Assembly (NCBI RefSeq): GCF_008806345.1
Contig: NZ_VZZJ01000003.1
Location: 186,001-250,000, forward strand
DNA from: Methylobacterium planeticum
GTDB lineage: Bacteria; Pseudomonadota; Alphaproteobacteria; Rhizobiales; Beijerinckiaceae
DNA: 64,000 nucleotides
Direction: 5' to 3'
A program made the translations under genes and the position numbers. This document shows, one piece after another, positions 9,402 through 17,484 of this stretch; the first letter of the stretch is position 1, and every line of letters begins with the position of its first letter. Under the pieces are notes generated by a model. It worked only from the letters and a program-made list of their open reading frames with translations. It was not told the DNA's origin and ran no database searches.

Positions 9402-10283
9402 ATGACGCGGGATCGGGCCGAGATGGTCGCCAAGCGCGACGAGATGGCGGACGCGGTGAGCGCGATCGGACGGCCGGACGCCCTCGTGCTGCACGAGGTG
9501 ATCCGGCACGAGGGCGACGAGGAGCTGCGCCGGCACGGCGGGGCCCTGTTCCTGTCGGCGGTGGCGGCGGGGTTGAGCATCGCCCTCTCGCTGATCGTGC
9601 CCGGCGTGCTCAAGGCCCACCTGCCCTCCGGCGAGTGGACCGCGATCCTCACCACCATGGGTTACGCGGTCGGCTTCCTGGTCGTGGTGCTGGGGCGCCA
9701 GCAATTGTTCACCGAGAACACCATCACGCCGATCCTGCCCCTGCTGCACGACCGTTCGGCCAAGACCGCCTGGCGGGTCCTGCGCCTGTGGGCGATCGTG
9801 CTGTCCGGCAACATCCTGGCGACGGCGGCGATCGCCACGGTGCTGGCGCGCTCGGACGCGTTCGGGCCGGCCGTGACGGCGGCCTTCGCGGAGATCAGCC
9901 ACCACGCCGTCGCGTTCTCCTTCGGCACCACCCTGATCAAGGCGATCTTCGCCGGCTGGATGATCGCCCTGATGGTGTGGATCCTGCCCGCGACCGGGTC
10001 GGCGGCGCCCTTCGTGATCTTCCTGATGACCTGGCTCGTCTCGCTCTGCGGCCTCGCCCACATCGTGGCGGGCTCGGTCGAGGCGTTCTTCCTCGTGGCG
10101 AACGGCACCGCCACGATGGGCGAATATGTCGTCCGGTTCTTCCTGCCGACGCTCCTCGGCAACGTCTTCGGCGGGGTCGCCCTGGTGGCGGTGCTGAATT
10201 ATGGGCAGGTCGCCCCAGAGGTCGAAGAGAACCGGGAGGTCGAGGAGAACCGGGAGGTCGAGGACGAGCCGCCACCCCGTTGA
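9402..10283 (+). CDS. Formate/nitrite transporter (FNT) family channel
   Basis: 293 residues. A cytoplasmic N-terminal region of about 45 residues precedes six hydrophobic segments in the FNT arrangement, with GRQQLFTENT near 105 and the second half beginning FSFGTTLIKAIFAGWMIA. The protein resembles YfdC-like FNT members more than FocA, so the anion carried is uncertain. The C-terminus carries two exact EVEENR units from an 18-bp tandem repeat (about 10219-10260), probably a flexible acidic tail added by repeat expansion. Confidence 0.85.
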   Translation: MTRDRAEMVAKRDEMADAVSAIGRPDALVLHEVIRHEGDEELRRHGGALFLSAVAAGLSIALSLIVPGVLKAHLPSGEWTAILTTMGYAVGFLVVVLGRQQLFTENTITPILPLLHDRSAKTAWRVLRLWAIVLSGNILATAAIATVLARSDAFGPAVTAAFAEISHHAVAFSFGTTLIKAIFAGWMIALMVWILPATGSAAPFVIFLMTWLVSLCGLAHIVAGSVEAFFLVANGTATMGEYVVRFFLPTLLGNVFGGVALVAVLNYGQVAPEVEENREVEENREVEDEPPPR

Positions 10284-10318
10284 CCGGCCTCGCGTTTTCA
10301 GGACCGGCCGCGCGTTCT

Positions 10319-10537
10319 TCAGCGCCTCGCCTCGAACGCGCCCCGCACGTAGCCGTGCGAGATCAGTCGGTCGCGCCGCAGCGTCCGGCGCTCGGCCTCG
10401 CACAGATCCGTCAGGGCATCCTGGATGATGCGCCGGATCGCCAGGGCGGAATCCCCGTCGGCGGCCTCCAGATAGGCCGCGGCGATCGCCTCGACGGTCG
10501 GCGATGGCGAAGTCTCGGCGCTCGGTCGCGGGGGCAT
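10319..10537 (-). CDS. Small conserved-type hypothetical protein
   Basis: 72 residues from MPPRPSAETSP, with a polar Pro/Ser-rich start and then a helical stretch with alternating charges (VEAIAAAYLEAADGDSALAIRRI). The frame extends upstream to 10633, but that part has Cys/Arg-rich low-quality sequence, so the internal ATG at 10537 is preferred. No domain is recognised. Codon use is like that of its neighbours. Function unknown. Confidence 0.5.
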   Translation of the reverse strand: MPPRPSAETSPSPTVEAIAAAYLEAADGDSALAIRRIIQDALTDLCEAERRTLRRDRLISHGYVRGAFEARR

Positions 10538-10726
10538 CGGCGGTCCTGTGATGCGAACAGAACAAGAACACGCCACGGGTCGCATGGTTCGGTCAAGGGT
10601 GCGGCGGTCGGATCTGAACGGAATCCCGCGCACAAGCTCTGGAACAGTTCATGAACGCACCCGCATGGTACGGGCTCGGCAGGGCCGGACGATCCCGCCG
10701 GCCCGCCCCGCGGAGGCCGTACACCC

Positions 10727-11251
10727 GTGTTGCCCCATCTTCCGACGCGCCCTGCTCCGACGCGCGCGCTCCCGACGCGCCCAATCCTGGCGCGCCCCAT
10801 CCTGACGCGCCCCATCCTGACGCGTCTTGCCGGACTAAGCGCCCTGGCGCTCGTGGCCGGCCCGGCCCTCGCCGCCGATTTCGACGGGGCCTATCCGCCG
10901 CCCCGGCCCGAATACGGGGCCGAGTTCGAGCGGCGCCCCCCGCCCCCGGTCTTCCAAGCGCCGCGCTTCAGCGCCGGGCCCCGCTTCGAGCCGCCGCCGG
11001 CCGACGAATGCCGGACCTTCGTGAAGCGCCGCTTCGACGCCGACGGGGAGGAGGTGGTGCGCCGCGTCCGGGTCTGCGACGCGCGGCCGGGCTTCGGCCG
11101 CGGCCCCCGCTTCGGGCCCGGCCATCTCGGGGGCGACGGCTACGGGCCGCCGCCCTTCCCGCCGCAGGAGGTCGCGCCGCGGGACCTGCCGCCGCGGGAC
11201 CTGCCGCCGCGGGAGGTCCCGGAGGGACTCTGGGGCGGCCCGCGCTGGTGA
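10727..11251 (+). CDS. Exported proline/arginine-rich protein of unknown function
   Basis: 174 residues from GTG 10727. The first 35 residues are pentapeptide repeats (PTRPA, PTRAL, PTRPI, LARPI, LTRPI, LTRLA) encoded by a 15-bp tandem repeat. They run straight into a signal-peptide core (AGLSALALVAGPALAA-D). The mature part is rich in Pro, Phe, Arg and Gly and has two cysteines (ECRTFVKRRF and RVCDARPGF). A second 15-bp repeat near the end encodes EVAPR-DLPPR-DLPPR-EVPEG. No ATG is available between the repeat and the signal peptide, so the repeat is either a very long n-region or the true start is a weak codon. Confidence 0.6.
   Translation: MLPHLPTRPAPTRALPTRPILARPILTRPILTRLAGLSALALVAGPALAADFDGAYPPPRPEYGAEFERRPPPPVFQAPRFSAGPRFEPPPADECRTFVKRRFDADGEEVVRRVRVCDARPGFGRGPRFGPGHLGGDGYGPPPFPPQEVAPRDLPPRDLPPREVPEGLWGGPRW
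10741..10830. repeat. Six 15-bp units, coding
   Basis: Units start at 10741, 10756, 10771, 10786, 10801 and 10816. The best-conserved pair is CCTGACGCGCCCCAT / CCTGGCGCGCCCCAT. The last unit runs into GACGCGTCTTGCCGG (10819-10833), the same 15-mer found in the repeat at 367-421. The repeat is in frame and adds pentapeptides to the exported protein. Confidence 0.9.
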
Positions 11252-11291
11252 TTGTGCCGACTCGGTCTCCGCCTCGATCGGCGCAGGCCGA

Positions 11292-11468
11292 TCAGGCCCG
11301 GATCGGCACCTTCTTGAGGGCGGCCGCGAAGGCCTTGAGCTGGCGGTTCAGGTCCGCCAGCTCGTTCAGCGCGATGGTCTTGTGGCCATCCTTGACCGCG
11401 CGCTCGATGTCCTCGACCTGTACGGCGACGAGACGCCTCAGCGCGTCGGCGATCTGTTCCCGCATCAT
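11292..11468 (-). CDS. Small helical hypothetical protein
   Basis: 58 residues from MMREQIADALRRL, with AVQVEDIERAVKDGHKTIALNELADLNRQLKAF. The whole chain should be alpha-helical, amphipathic and charged, possibly a small coiled-coil. The upstream extension to 11522 is Pro/Gln-rich and less likely coding. It lies convergent to the exported protein 40 bp away. No family recognised. Confidence 0.55.
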   Translation of the reverse strand: MMREQIADALRRLVAVQVEDIERAVKDGHKTIALNELADLNRQLKAFAAALKKVPIRA

Positions 11469-11545
11469 CGGCGCTCCCCGTGTCTCCTGCGGTTGGCTCT
11501 CGGCTCCGTGATAGGGCCACATGCTTAACCGCTGGTTTTCCCGGG

Positions 11546-11602
11546 GGGGGGTCTGCGCCCCCGGGTCGGGGATCTGCGCCCCCCGGGGTCGGGGGCGCCG
11601 CG
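11546..11602. repeat. Short GC tandem duplication, period about 23
   Basis: TCTGCGCCCCCGGGTCGGGGA and TCTGCGCCCCCCGGGGTCGGGG follow each other after a run of nine G. The repeat lies between the small helical gene and the 3' end of the GlcG-family gene. Confidence 0.6.
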
Positions 11603-11609
11603 GACCCGG

Positions 11610-12044
11610 TCAGGTGCGCCAGGGATGGTCCGGCAGCTCGGTGGCGCCGATCGCGCTGGCCCCGGCCTCCGCCACCGTGTGGTCGTTCTCGACGGTGGAG
11701 CCGCTGACCCCGATGGCGCCGGACATCACCCCGTCCTTGTCGACGATCGGGATGCCGCCCGGGAAGGTGATCAGCCCGTCATTCGAGTGCTCGATGCCGA
11801 AGAGCGGGCCGCCGGGCTGCGACAGCTGCCCGATCTGGCCGGTCTTCATGCCGAAGAACAGGGCGGTCTTGGCCTTCTTCTGCGCGATGTCGATGGAGCC
11901 GACCCAGGCGTCGTCCATCCGGTGGAAGGCCTTCAGGTTGCCGCCCGAATCCACCACCGCGATGCACATCTGGGTGTCGAGCGAGACGGCCTTGGCGCGC
12001 GCGGCCTCGATCGCCTTCTGGGCTTCTTCCATCGTGACGTGCAT
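11610..12044 (-). CDS. GlcG/HbpS family (heme-binding-like) protein
   Basis: 144 residues, a single GlcG/DUF336 domain: [16 protein letters not shown] at the N-terminus, [25 protein letters not shown], then FGGI-like FPGGIPI and GAIGVSG near 112. The family includes GlcG of glycolate operons and the heme-binding HbpS; the true ligand here is unknown. Placement directly downstream of the serine-cycle genes, on the same strand, suggests a link with glyoxylate/glycolate metabolism, which is inference only. Confidence 0.87.
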   Translation of the reverse strand: MHVTMEEAQKAIEAARAKAVSLDTQMCIAVVDSGGNLKAFHRMDDAWVGSIDIAQKKAKTALFFGMKTGQIGQLSQPGGPLFGIEHSNDGLITFPGGIPIVDKDGVMSGAIGVSGSTVENDHTVAEAGASAIGATELPDHPWRT

Positions 12045-12094
12045 GGCGTGGTCTCCTCGAAGCGGGGCCGCACGGCGCGGCCCCTGCGCAATGG

Positions 12095-12412
12095 TTAGAT
12101 GTGGCGGCCGGTTCCGTCATCGGGACGGCGGGCGAGCCATGTCACCGACGCGTAGGCCCCGAGCCAGGACCCCAGCGCGGCGAACAGGACGTAGATCGCG
12201 TTCTGCGTGTAGCTGATGACCGCGAAGGCGGAGAGCAGGTACCAGACCGCGCTCCAGTTGGCGGCGCGCACCCGGTGCCGGGCCGTCACGGCGGCGTTGA
12301 AGAACACGTAGGCCGCGTCCGTCACCCCGGTGGCGAGGACGACCCCGAGCGCGATCAGCGGATCGACGCTCGTGACCGTCAGGATGGCGAGGTCCGGGCT
12401 CGGAACGGTCAT
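12095..12412 (-). CDS. Small membrane protein in the serine-cycle cluster, unknown function
   Basis: 105 residues with three probable membrane helices (about 22-43, 54-74 and 77-98). Between helices 1 and 2 sits a polar loop with [11 protein letters not shown], and the C-terminal tail is charged. It lies 56 bp after malyl-CoA lyase and 50 bp before the GlcG-family gene on the same strand, so all three may be cotranscribed. The second helix region ([22 protein letters not shown]) is rich in Tyr/Ser. No family is recognised. Confidence 0.7.
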   Translation of the reverse strand: MTVPSPDLAILTVTSVDPLIALGVVLATGVTDAAYVFFNAAVTARHRVRAANWSAVWYLLSAFAVISYTQNAIYVLFAALGSWLGAYASVTWLARRPDDGTGRHI

Positions 12413-12468
12413 GGCCGCTGCCTCCGCTCTGGTGGGTCCGCTTCCCCGCGGGCGGCGCGACGCGCCCC

Positions 12469-13443
12469 CTACTGGGCCGACATCGCGTTGGCCTTCTCGA
12501 TCAGCGCCTCGGCCATGCGGATCGAGGCGATGTCGATGAGGCGGCCGTCGAGGGAGACGGCGCCGCGGCCGGCCTTGGCGGCCTCTTCCATGGCCTCCAG
12601 GATGCGGCGGGCCTTGCCGACCTCGGCCTCGGAGGGGGTGAACACCTCGTTGGCGAGGTCGATCTGGCTCGGGTGGATCGCCCACTTGCCCTCGAAGCCG
12701 AGGGCGGCGCAGCGGCGGGCCGCCGAGAGGTAGCCGTCGGGATCCGAGAAGTCGCCGAAGGGGCCGTCGATCGGGCGCAGGCCGTAGGCGCGGCAGGCCA
12801 CCAGCATGCGGGCCTGGGCGAACAGCCACGGGTCCTGCCAGTGGGTCTGGCGGTTGCCGGCCTCGTCCTTGTCGGTCAGCACGCTGTAATCCTGGTTCAC
12901 GCCGCCGATGACGGTGGAGCGGGCGCGCGTCGAGGCCGCGTAGTCGGCGACGCCGAAGGACATCGCCTCGAGGCGCTTCGAGGATTGGGCGATCGCCTCG
13001 ACATTGGCCATGCCGAGGGCGGTCTCGATCAGGACCTCGAAGCCGATCGCCTTCTCGCGCTTCTTGGCCTGCTCGATCTGGGTCACCAGCACGTCGATGG
13101 CGTAGACGTCGGCCGGCACGCCGACCTTGGGGATCAGGATCATGTCGAGGCGCGGACAGGCCTCGACGATGTCGACCACGTCGCGGTACATGTAGTGGGT
13201 GTCGAGACCGTTGATGCGGATCATCATGGTCTTGGTGCCCCAGTCGATCTCGTTGAGCGCCTGGATGATGTTGGTGCGGGCCCGCTCCTTGTCGTCGGGG
13301 GCGACCGCGTCCTCGAGGTCGAGGAAGATCACGTCGGCCTTCGAGGCCGCGGACTTCTCCATGAAGGTCGGGTTCGAGCCCGGGACCGCGAGTTCGGAGC
13401 GGTGCAGGCGCGGAGTGGCCTGCTGGATCAGGGTAAAGCTCAT
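12469..13443 (-). CDS. mclA: L-malyl-CoA/beta-methylmalyl-CoA lyase
   Basis: 324 residues, the expected length for MclA. It reads RLHRSELAVPGSNP at the start, then VIFLDLEDAVAP (metal/CoA site), MIRINGLDT and IPKVG, and the long DYAASTRARSTVIGGVNQDY segment typical of malyl-CoA lyases of the CitE-like superfamily. It splits malyl-CoA into glyoxylate and acetyl-CoA, closing the serine cycle. A strong ribosome-binding site (AGGAGG) precedes the ATG. It follows ppc after 145 bp. Confidence 0.96.
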   Translation of the reverse strand: MSFTLIQQATPRLHRSELAVPGSNPTFMEKSAASKADVIFLDLEDAVAPDDKERARTNIIQALNEIDWGTKTMMIRINGLDTHYMYRDVVDIVEACPRLDMILIPKVGVPADVYAIDVLVTQIEQAKKREKAIGFEVLIETALGMANVEAIAQSSKRLEAMSFGVADYAASTRARSTVIGGVNQDYSVLTDKDEAGNRQTHWQDPWLFAQARMLVACRAYGLRPIDGPFGDFSDPDGYLSAARRCAALGFEGKWAIHPSQIDLANEVFTPSEAEVGKARRILEAMEEAAKAGRGAVSLDGRLIDIASIRMAEALIEKANAMSAQ

Positions 13444-13588
13444 GGGATGCCTCCTGTTGGACGTCTGGGGTCGGGGGGAAACTGGGTCGGCGCCGGCGCG
13501 CAGCTAGGGCGCGGGGCGGGAGGTTTTCAACGGGCCGTCCGGCGGGCCGCGAGACAGCGCGGTCGGATCGTTCTGGATCGGGCCCCGC

Positions 13589-16348
13589 TCATCCCGTGGC
13601 CCCGAAGCCGACCGCGATGCAGTTGATCGACAGCAGGAGGGCGGACTTCACCGCCTCGCGCTGGTCCTCGTCCTCCTCGGCGCGGAAGCGGCGCAGGAGC
13701 TCGACCTGCTCGCGGCTGACCTGGTTGATGGTCGGCAGCCGCTCGTTGAGCCGGTCGCGGAACAGGGGGAAGCGCTCGGCGGGCACCCGGTCGCCGCTGA
13801 CACGCACCGCCATCTCGCAGGTGAGGCGGTACTCGGCCTCGATCAGCGCGAAGATGTTCTCGCGGGCCTCCGCGTCGGGCACCAGGCTGGCATAGTCCCG
13901 GGCGATCTCGAGATCGACCATCAGGAGGGTCTTCTCGACCTCGTCCATGATCAGGCGGAACAGGCGCGATTCCCGGAACATGCGCCTGAGCTGCGCCTCG
14001 CCCTGGGCGCCCCGCACCTCGAGGAAGCTCTGCAGCCCCGAGCCGACGCCGTACCAGCCCGTGATGACGTGCCGGTTCTGCGCCCAGGCGAAGACCCAGG
14101 GGATCGCCCTGAGGTCGCCGAGGGAGCGCGCCCCGAAGCGCCGGGCCGGGCGCGAGCCGATATTGAGGAGCGCGATCTCGTCGAGGGGGCTCGCGGCGCC
14201 GAAATAGGTGACGAGGTCGGGGTGCTGGATCAGGTTGACGTAGGCCGCCCGGCTCGCCCCCGAGAAGGCCTCCAGCACGTCGTCGAACTCGGCCCGGGGC
14301 ACGGAGGCGGCCTCGCGCTCGGAATTCAGCGCGTGGGCGAAGACCGAGGAGGCCAGGAGCTCCATCTGGTAGGCGGCGGTGCCGCGGTTGGCGTATTTGA
14401 ACGACACCACCTCGCCCTGCTCGGTGGTGCGGAAGCGCCCGTTGATCGAGCCCGGCGGCTGGGCCGCGATGGCGCGGGCGGTCGGGGCCCCGCCCCGGCT
14501 GACCGAGCCGCCGCGGCCGTGGAAGAAGGCGATCGGCACGCCGAGATGCTTGCCCAGCACGGTCAGCTTCGACTGCGCCTTGTAGAGCTCCCAGTTCGAG
14601 GCGACGAAGCCGCCGTCCTTGTTCGAATCCGAGTAGCCGATCATCACCTCCTGCACCCCGCCCTGCCAGCGGGTGGAGCGGCGCACCACCGGCACGCTCA
14701 GGAGTTCCTTCATGATGACGGGCGCGGCGCGCAGGTCGTCGATGGTCTCGAACAGGGGCACGATCGGCAGCGGGCAGATCTCGGTGCCCGCCGCGTCGAG
14801 GAAGATGCCGGCCTCCTTGGCGAGCAGGTAGGCCCCGAGGATGTCGGGCACCGAGCGGGTCATCGACAGGATGAAGGCGCCGAAGGCCTCGCGGTCCAGT
14901 TGCTCGCGCATCTCGCCGACGAGGGCGAAGGTCTCCAGCGTCTCGCGGGCGTCGTCGGGCAGGTCCTCGAAGCTGCGCTCGGGGTTGCGGGGCTTGGCCA
15001 GCTCGGCGAGGAGCCACGCCTTCCAGTCCGGCGCCGCGATGTCGGGCGGGGCCTTCGGGCCGTGCTGCTGCTGCCACAGGGCCTGCAGGGTCCGGGTGGT
15101 GCGGGTGGTGTTCTCGCGCAGGTCGAGCCGGACGGTGGAGAAGCGGAAGATCTCGACCATGCGGCGCACCGGCCGAACGAGGTCGATCGCCAGCGAGGTG
15201 CACTTGGCGTCCGAAAGCCCCTGCTCCAGCACCCGCAGGTCGTTGATGAGGCCGTCGGCGCTCGGGTAATCCGGCCCCGTCGACTTGCGGCCCTCGTTGC
15301 GGGCGATGGTCGCCTCGATCTTGCGCAGGATGCAGGTGAGGAACTGCCGGAAGGCCTCGCCGGGGTTGCGGCCCGCGATCGCCTTGGCGTCGCCGCTCTC
15401 GGCGAGGAGGTGCGCCAGCTCGCGCCGGAAGGACTCGGGCACCGGCAGGGAGCGCTCGGTGAGCGAGAGCATGCGGCCGAGGCCGTTCACCCCGTCGCGG
15501 TAGCGCTGCAGCGACGCGAGGGCGTTGCGCTGCAGGGTGGCCCGGGTGACGCTCGCGGTGACGTAGGGGTTGCCGTCCCGGTCGCCGCCGATCCAGGAGC
15601 CGAACTGGAAGAAGGCCGGCACCTCGAACTTCTCGTCCGGGTAGTATTGCGTCAGGCTCTCCTCCAGGGAGTAGAGCACCTCGGGCAGCATCTCGAACAG
15701 GGTCTCGTCGAAGAAGTGCAGGCCCCAGGCGACCTCGCGCTCGACGGTCGGCTTCTCGAGATGCAGCTCGCCCGTCATCCAGACCAGCTCGATCTGGTCG
15801 CGCAGGTCGTTCATCAGGCCGTTGCGCTCGCGCTCGGTCCAGCGCGGCAGCTCGAGCTCGCGCAGCAGCAGGTAGATCCGGCGGAACTTCTCCAGCACCG
15901 TGACGCGCTTGCCCTCGGTCGGATGCGCCGTGATGGTCGGGCGGATGCGCAGGTCCTTGAGCAGCCCGTGGATCTGATCGGCCCCGATGCCGGCCCCGGC
16001 CGCCTCGCACAGGACCTTGCTGAAGCTGCCCCCGAGCGCCTCCCGGCCCTCGTTGCGCTCGATGTGGCGGCGCCGGCGCATGGCGGCGTTCTGCTCGGCG
16101 ATGGAGAGCAGTTGGAACCAGATGCCCTGCACCTGGAGCGCGCGCGCCAGGAGCTCGGGGGTGAATTCCGAGATGTTGGCGTGGCCGTGCAGCACCGCCT
16201 CGAGCTCGGGCTCGTGGCGCCGGGCGACGTCCAGGAGGGCGTGGAACAGGATGTCGAGCGCCTCCTTGGAGGAGGTGCCGGTGATCACCGGGGGGGCGAA
16301 GATCGGCGCGACGGCGGCGCCCGGCGAAGCGTGCAGCGTCTGGGTCAT
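13589..16348 (-). CDS. ppc: Phosphoenolpyruvate carboxylase
   Basis: 919 residues from MTQTLHASPGAAV; 48 further codons upstream lie in the palindromic spacer and are unlikely to be translated. Family motifs are present: TAHPTEGKR near 150, FHGRGGSVSRGG in the second half, GYSDSNKDGG shortly before it, and QNR-type residues (AWAQNRH). The chain ends in GFGATG, where many homologs end in NTG. It carboxylates PEP to oxaloacetate, the CO2-fixing step of the serine cycle. It follows mtkB after a 189-bp gap holding a large inverted repeat. Confidence 0.97.
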   Translation of the reverse strand: MTQTLHASPGAAVAPIFAPPVITGTSSKEALDILFHALLDVARRHEPELEAVLHGHANISEFTPELLARALQVQGIWFQLLSIAEQNAAMRRRRHIERNEGREALGGSFSKVLCEAAGAGIGADQIHGLLKDLRIRPTITAHPTEGKRVTVLEKFRRIYLLLRELELPRWTERERNGLMNDLRDQIELVWMTGELHLEKPTVEREVAWGLHFFDETLFEMLPEVLYSLEESLTQYYPDEKFEVPAFFQFGSWIGGDRDGNPYVTASVTRATLQRNALASLQRYRDGVNGLGRMLSLTERSLPVPESFRRELAHLLAESGDAKAIAGRNPGEAFRQFLTCILRKIEATIARNEGRKSTGPDYPSADGLINDLRVLEQGLSDAKCTSLAIDLVRPVRRMVEIFRFSTVRLDLRENTTRTTRTLQALWQQQHGPKAPPDIAAPDWKAWLLAELAKPRNPERSFEDLPDDARETLETFALVGEMREQLDREAFGAFILSMTRSVPDILGAYLLAKEAGIFLDAAGTEICPLPIVPLFETIDDLRAAPVIMKELLSVPVVRRSTRWQGGVQEVMIGYSDSNKDGGFVASNWELYKAQSKLTVLGKHLGVPIAFFHGRGGSVSRGGAPTARAIAAQPPGSINGRFRTTEQGEVVSFKYANRGTAAYQMELLASSVFAHALNSEREAASVPRAEFDDVLEAFSGASRAAYVNLIQHPDLVTYFGAASPLDEIALLNIGSRPARRFGARSLGDLRAIPWVFAWAQNRHVITGWYGVGSGLQSFLEVRGAQGEAQLRRMFRESRLFRLIMDEVEKTLLMVDLEIARDYASLVPDAEARENIFALIEAEYRLTCEMAVRVSGDRVPAERFPLFRDRLNERLPTINQVSREQVELLRRFRAEEDEDQREAVKSALLLSINCIAVGFGATG

Positions 16349-16390
16349 GGGATGGTCTCCTGGGCCTGTCCCGCACGGCGGCGCGGCGGC

Positions 16391-16438
16391 GCGCCTCCCC
16401 ACCCGGACCGGGCGGGCCCGGTCCGGGTGGGGAGGCGC
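16391..16438. repeat. Perfect inverted repeat, 23-bp arms, between mtkB and ppc
   Basis: Bases 16391-16413 are the exact reverse complement of 16416-16438, separated by only GG. The left arm begins GCGCCTCCCCACCC. On the coding (minus) strand it would form a very stable RNA hairpin 43 nt before the ppc start. No T-run follows in that direction, so it is not a simple terminator. A second, imperfect hairpin (CCCCTCCCCGC at 16498-16508 with GCGGGAAGGGG at 16512-16522) lies nearer the mtkB stop. Confidence 0.95.
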
Positions 16439-16537
16439 CGGGAAATGGGGGCGATGCCGGATTGGGCTCGGCGGTGCCGTCACCACCCCCATCCCTGCCC
16501 CTCCCCGCCGCGCGGGAAGGGGAACACGTCGCGGGGC

Positions 16538-17431
16538 TCAGGCGGCCCGCTGGCTCATCACCTGCGCCACGGTGAGCCCGAAGGAGCCGGGATCGGGCGC
16601 CACGGTGAGGCCGTAGGAGCGCATGATCTCGGCCTTCTCGGCGGCGCTGTCGCCGGTCGCCGAGATGATGGCGCCGGCATGCCCCATGCGGCGGCCCTTG
16701 GGGGCCGTGAGGCCCGCCACGAACCCGATCACGGGCTTCGACATGTTCTGCTTGATCCAGGCCGAGGCCTCGGCCTCCTGGGGACCGCCGATCTCGCCGA
16801 TCATCAGCACCGCGTGGGTGTCCGGGTCCTGCTCGAACAGGGCGAGGTGGTCGAGGAAGGAGGAGCCGTTGATCGGGTCGCCGCCGATGCCGACCGAGGT
16901 CGAGATGCCGATGTTCTGGGCCATCATCTGCGAGGCGGCCTCGTAGCCGAGGGTGCCCGAGCGCGAGATGATGCCGACATTGCCCTGCAGGTAGATGTGC
17001 CCCGGCATGATGCCGAGCATCGACTTGCCGGGCGAGATGATGCCGGCGCAGTTCGGGCCCACCACCATCGAGCGGCGGTCCTTGGGGTAGCGCATCAGGT
17101 AGCGCTTCACCCGCATCATGTCCTGGGCCGGGATGCCGTCGGTGATCGAGCAGATCAGCCGGATGCCGGCATCCGCCGCCTCCATGATGGCGTCCGCCGC
17201 GAAGGGGGGCGCCACGAAGGTGATCGAGGTGGTGGCGCCGGTCTCGCGCACCGCCTCCTTGACGGTGTCGAAGACCGGGACCCCCACATGGGTCCTGCCG
17301 CCCTTGCCCGGCGTGACGCCGCCGACGACGTTCGAGCCGTAGGCGATCATCTCCTGGGCGTGGAAGGTGCCCTTGTCGCCGGTGATGCCCTGGACGAGGA
17401 TCGGGGTCTTCTCGTCGATGAGGATGCTCAT
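16538..17431 (-). CDS. mtkB: Malate thiokinase, small (alpha) subunit
   Basis: 297 residues, homologous to succinyl-CoA synthetase alpha. The CoA-binding segment near the start is QGITGDKGTFH; the phosphorylated histidine is H251 in RRMGHAGAI, and the GNCAG-type loop is VGPNCAG. In a complete serine-cycle cluster with MtkA this is malate thiokinase, which makes malyl-CoA from malate, CoA and ATP. Genuine succinyl-CoA synthetase cannot be excluded from this chain alone, but context decides. It starts 53 bp after mtkA. Confidence 0.95.
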   Translation of the reverse strand: MSILIDEKTPILVQGITGDKGTFHAQEMIAYGSNVVGGVTPGKGGRTHVGVPVFDTVKEAVRETGATTSITFVAPPFAADAIMEAADAGIRLICSITDGIPAQDMMRVKRYLMRYPKDRRSMVVGPNCAGIISPGKSMLGIMPGHIYLQGNVGIISRSGTLGYEAASQMMAQNIGISTSVGIGGDPINGSSFLDHLALFEQDPDTHAVLMIGEIGGPQEAEASAWIKQNMSKPVIGFVAGLTAPKGRRMGHAGAIISATGDSAAEKAEIMRSYGLTVAPDPGSFGLTVAQVMSQRAA

Positions 17432-17484
17432 GATGTGTCTCCGCTCGTGCCGGTTCGGTGGACGCGCCGTCGGTGATCGCGTCG

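Noticed and set aside
10741..10830. CRISPR array
   Set aside because: Units are 15 bp, directly adjacent and without unique spacers; no cas genes are near.
14069..17476. Very long plus-strand open frame opposite ppc and mtkB
   Set aside because: High G+C content leaves few stops on the antisense strand; the translation is dominated by low-complexity Arg, Gly, Ala, Leu and shows no domain, while ppc and mtkB match known families along their whole length.
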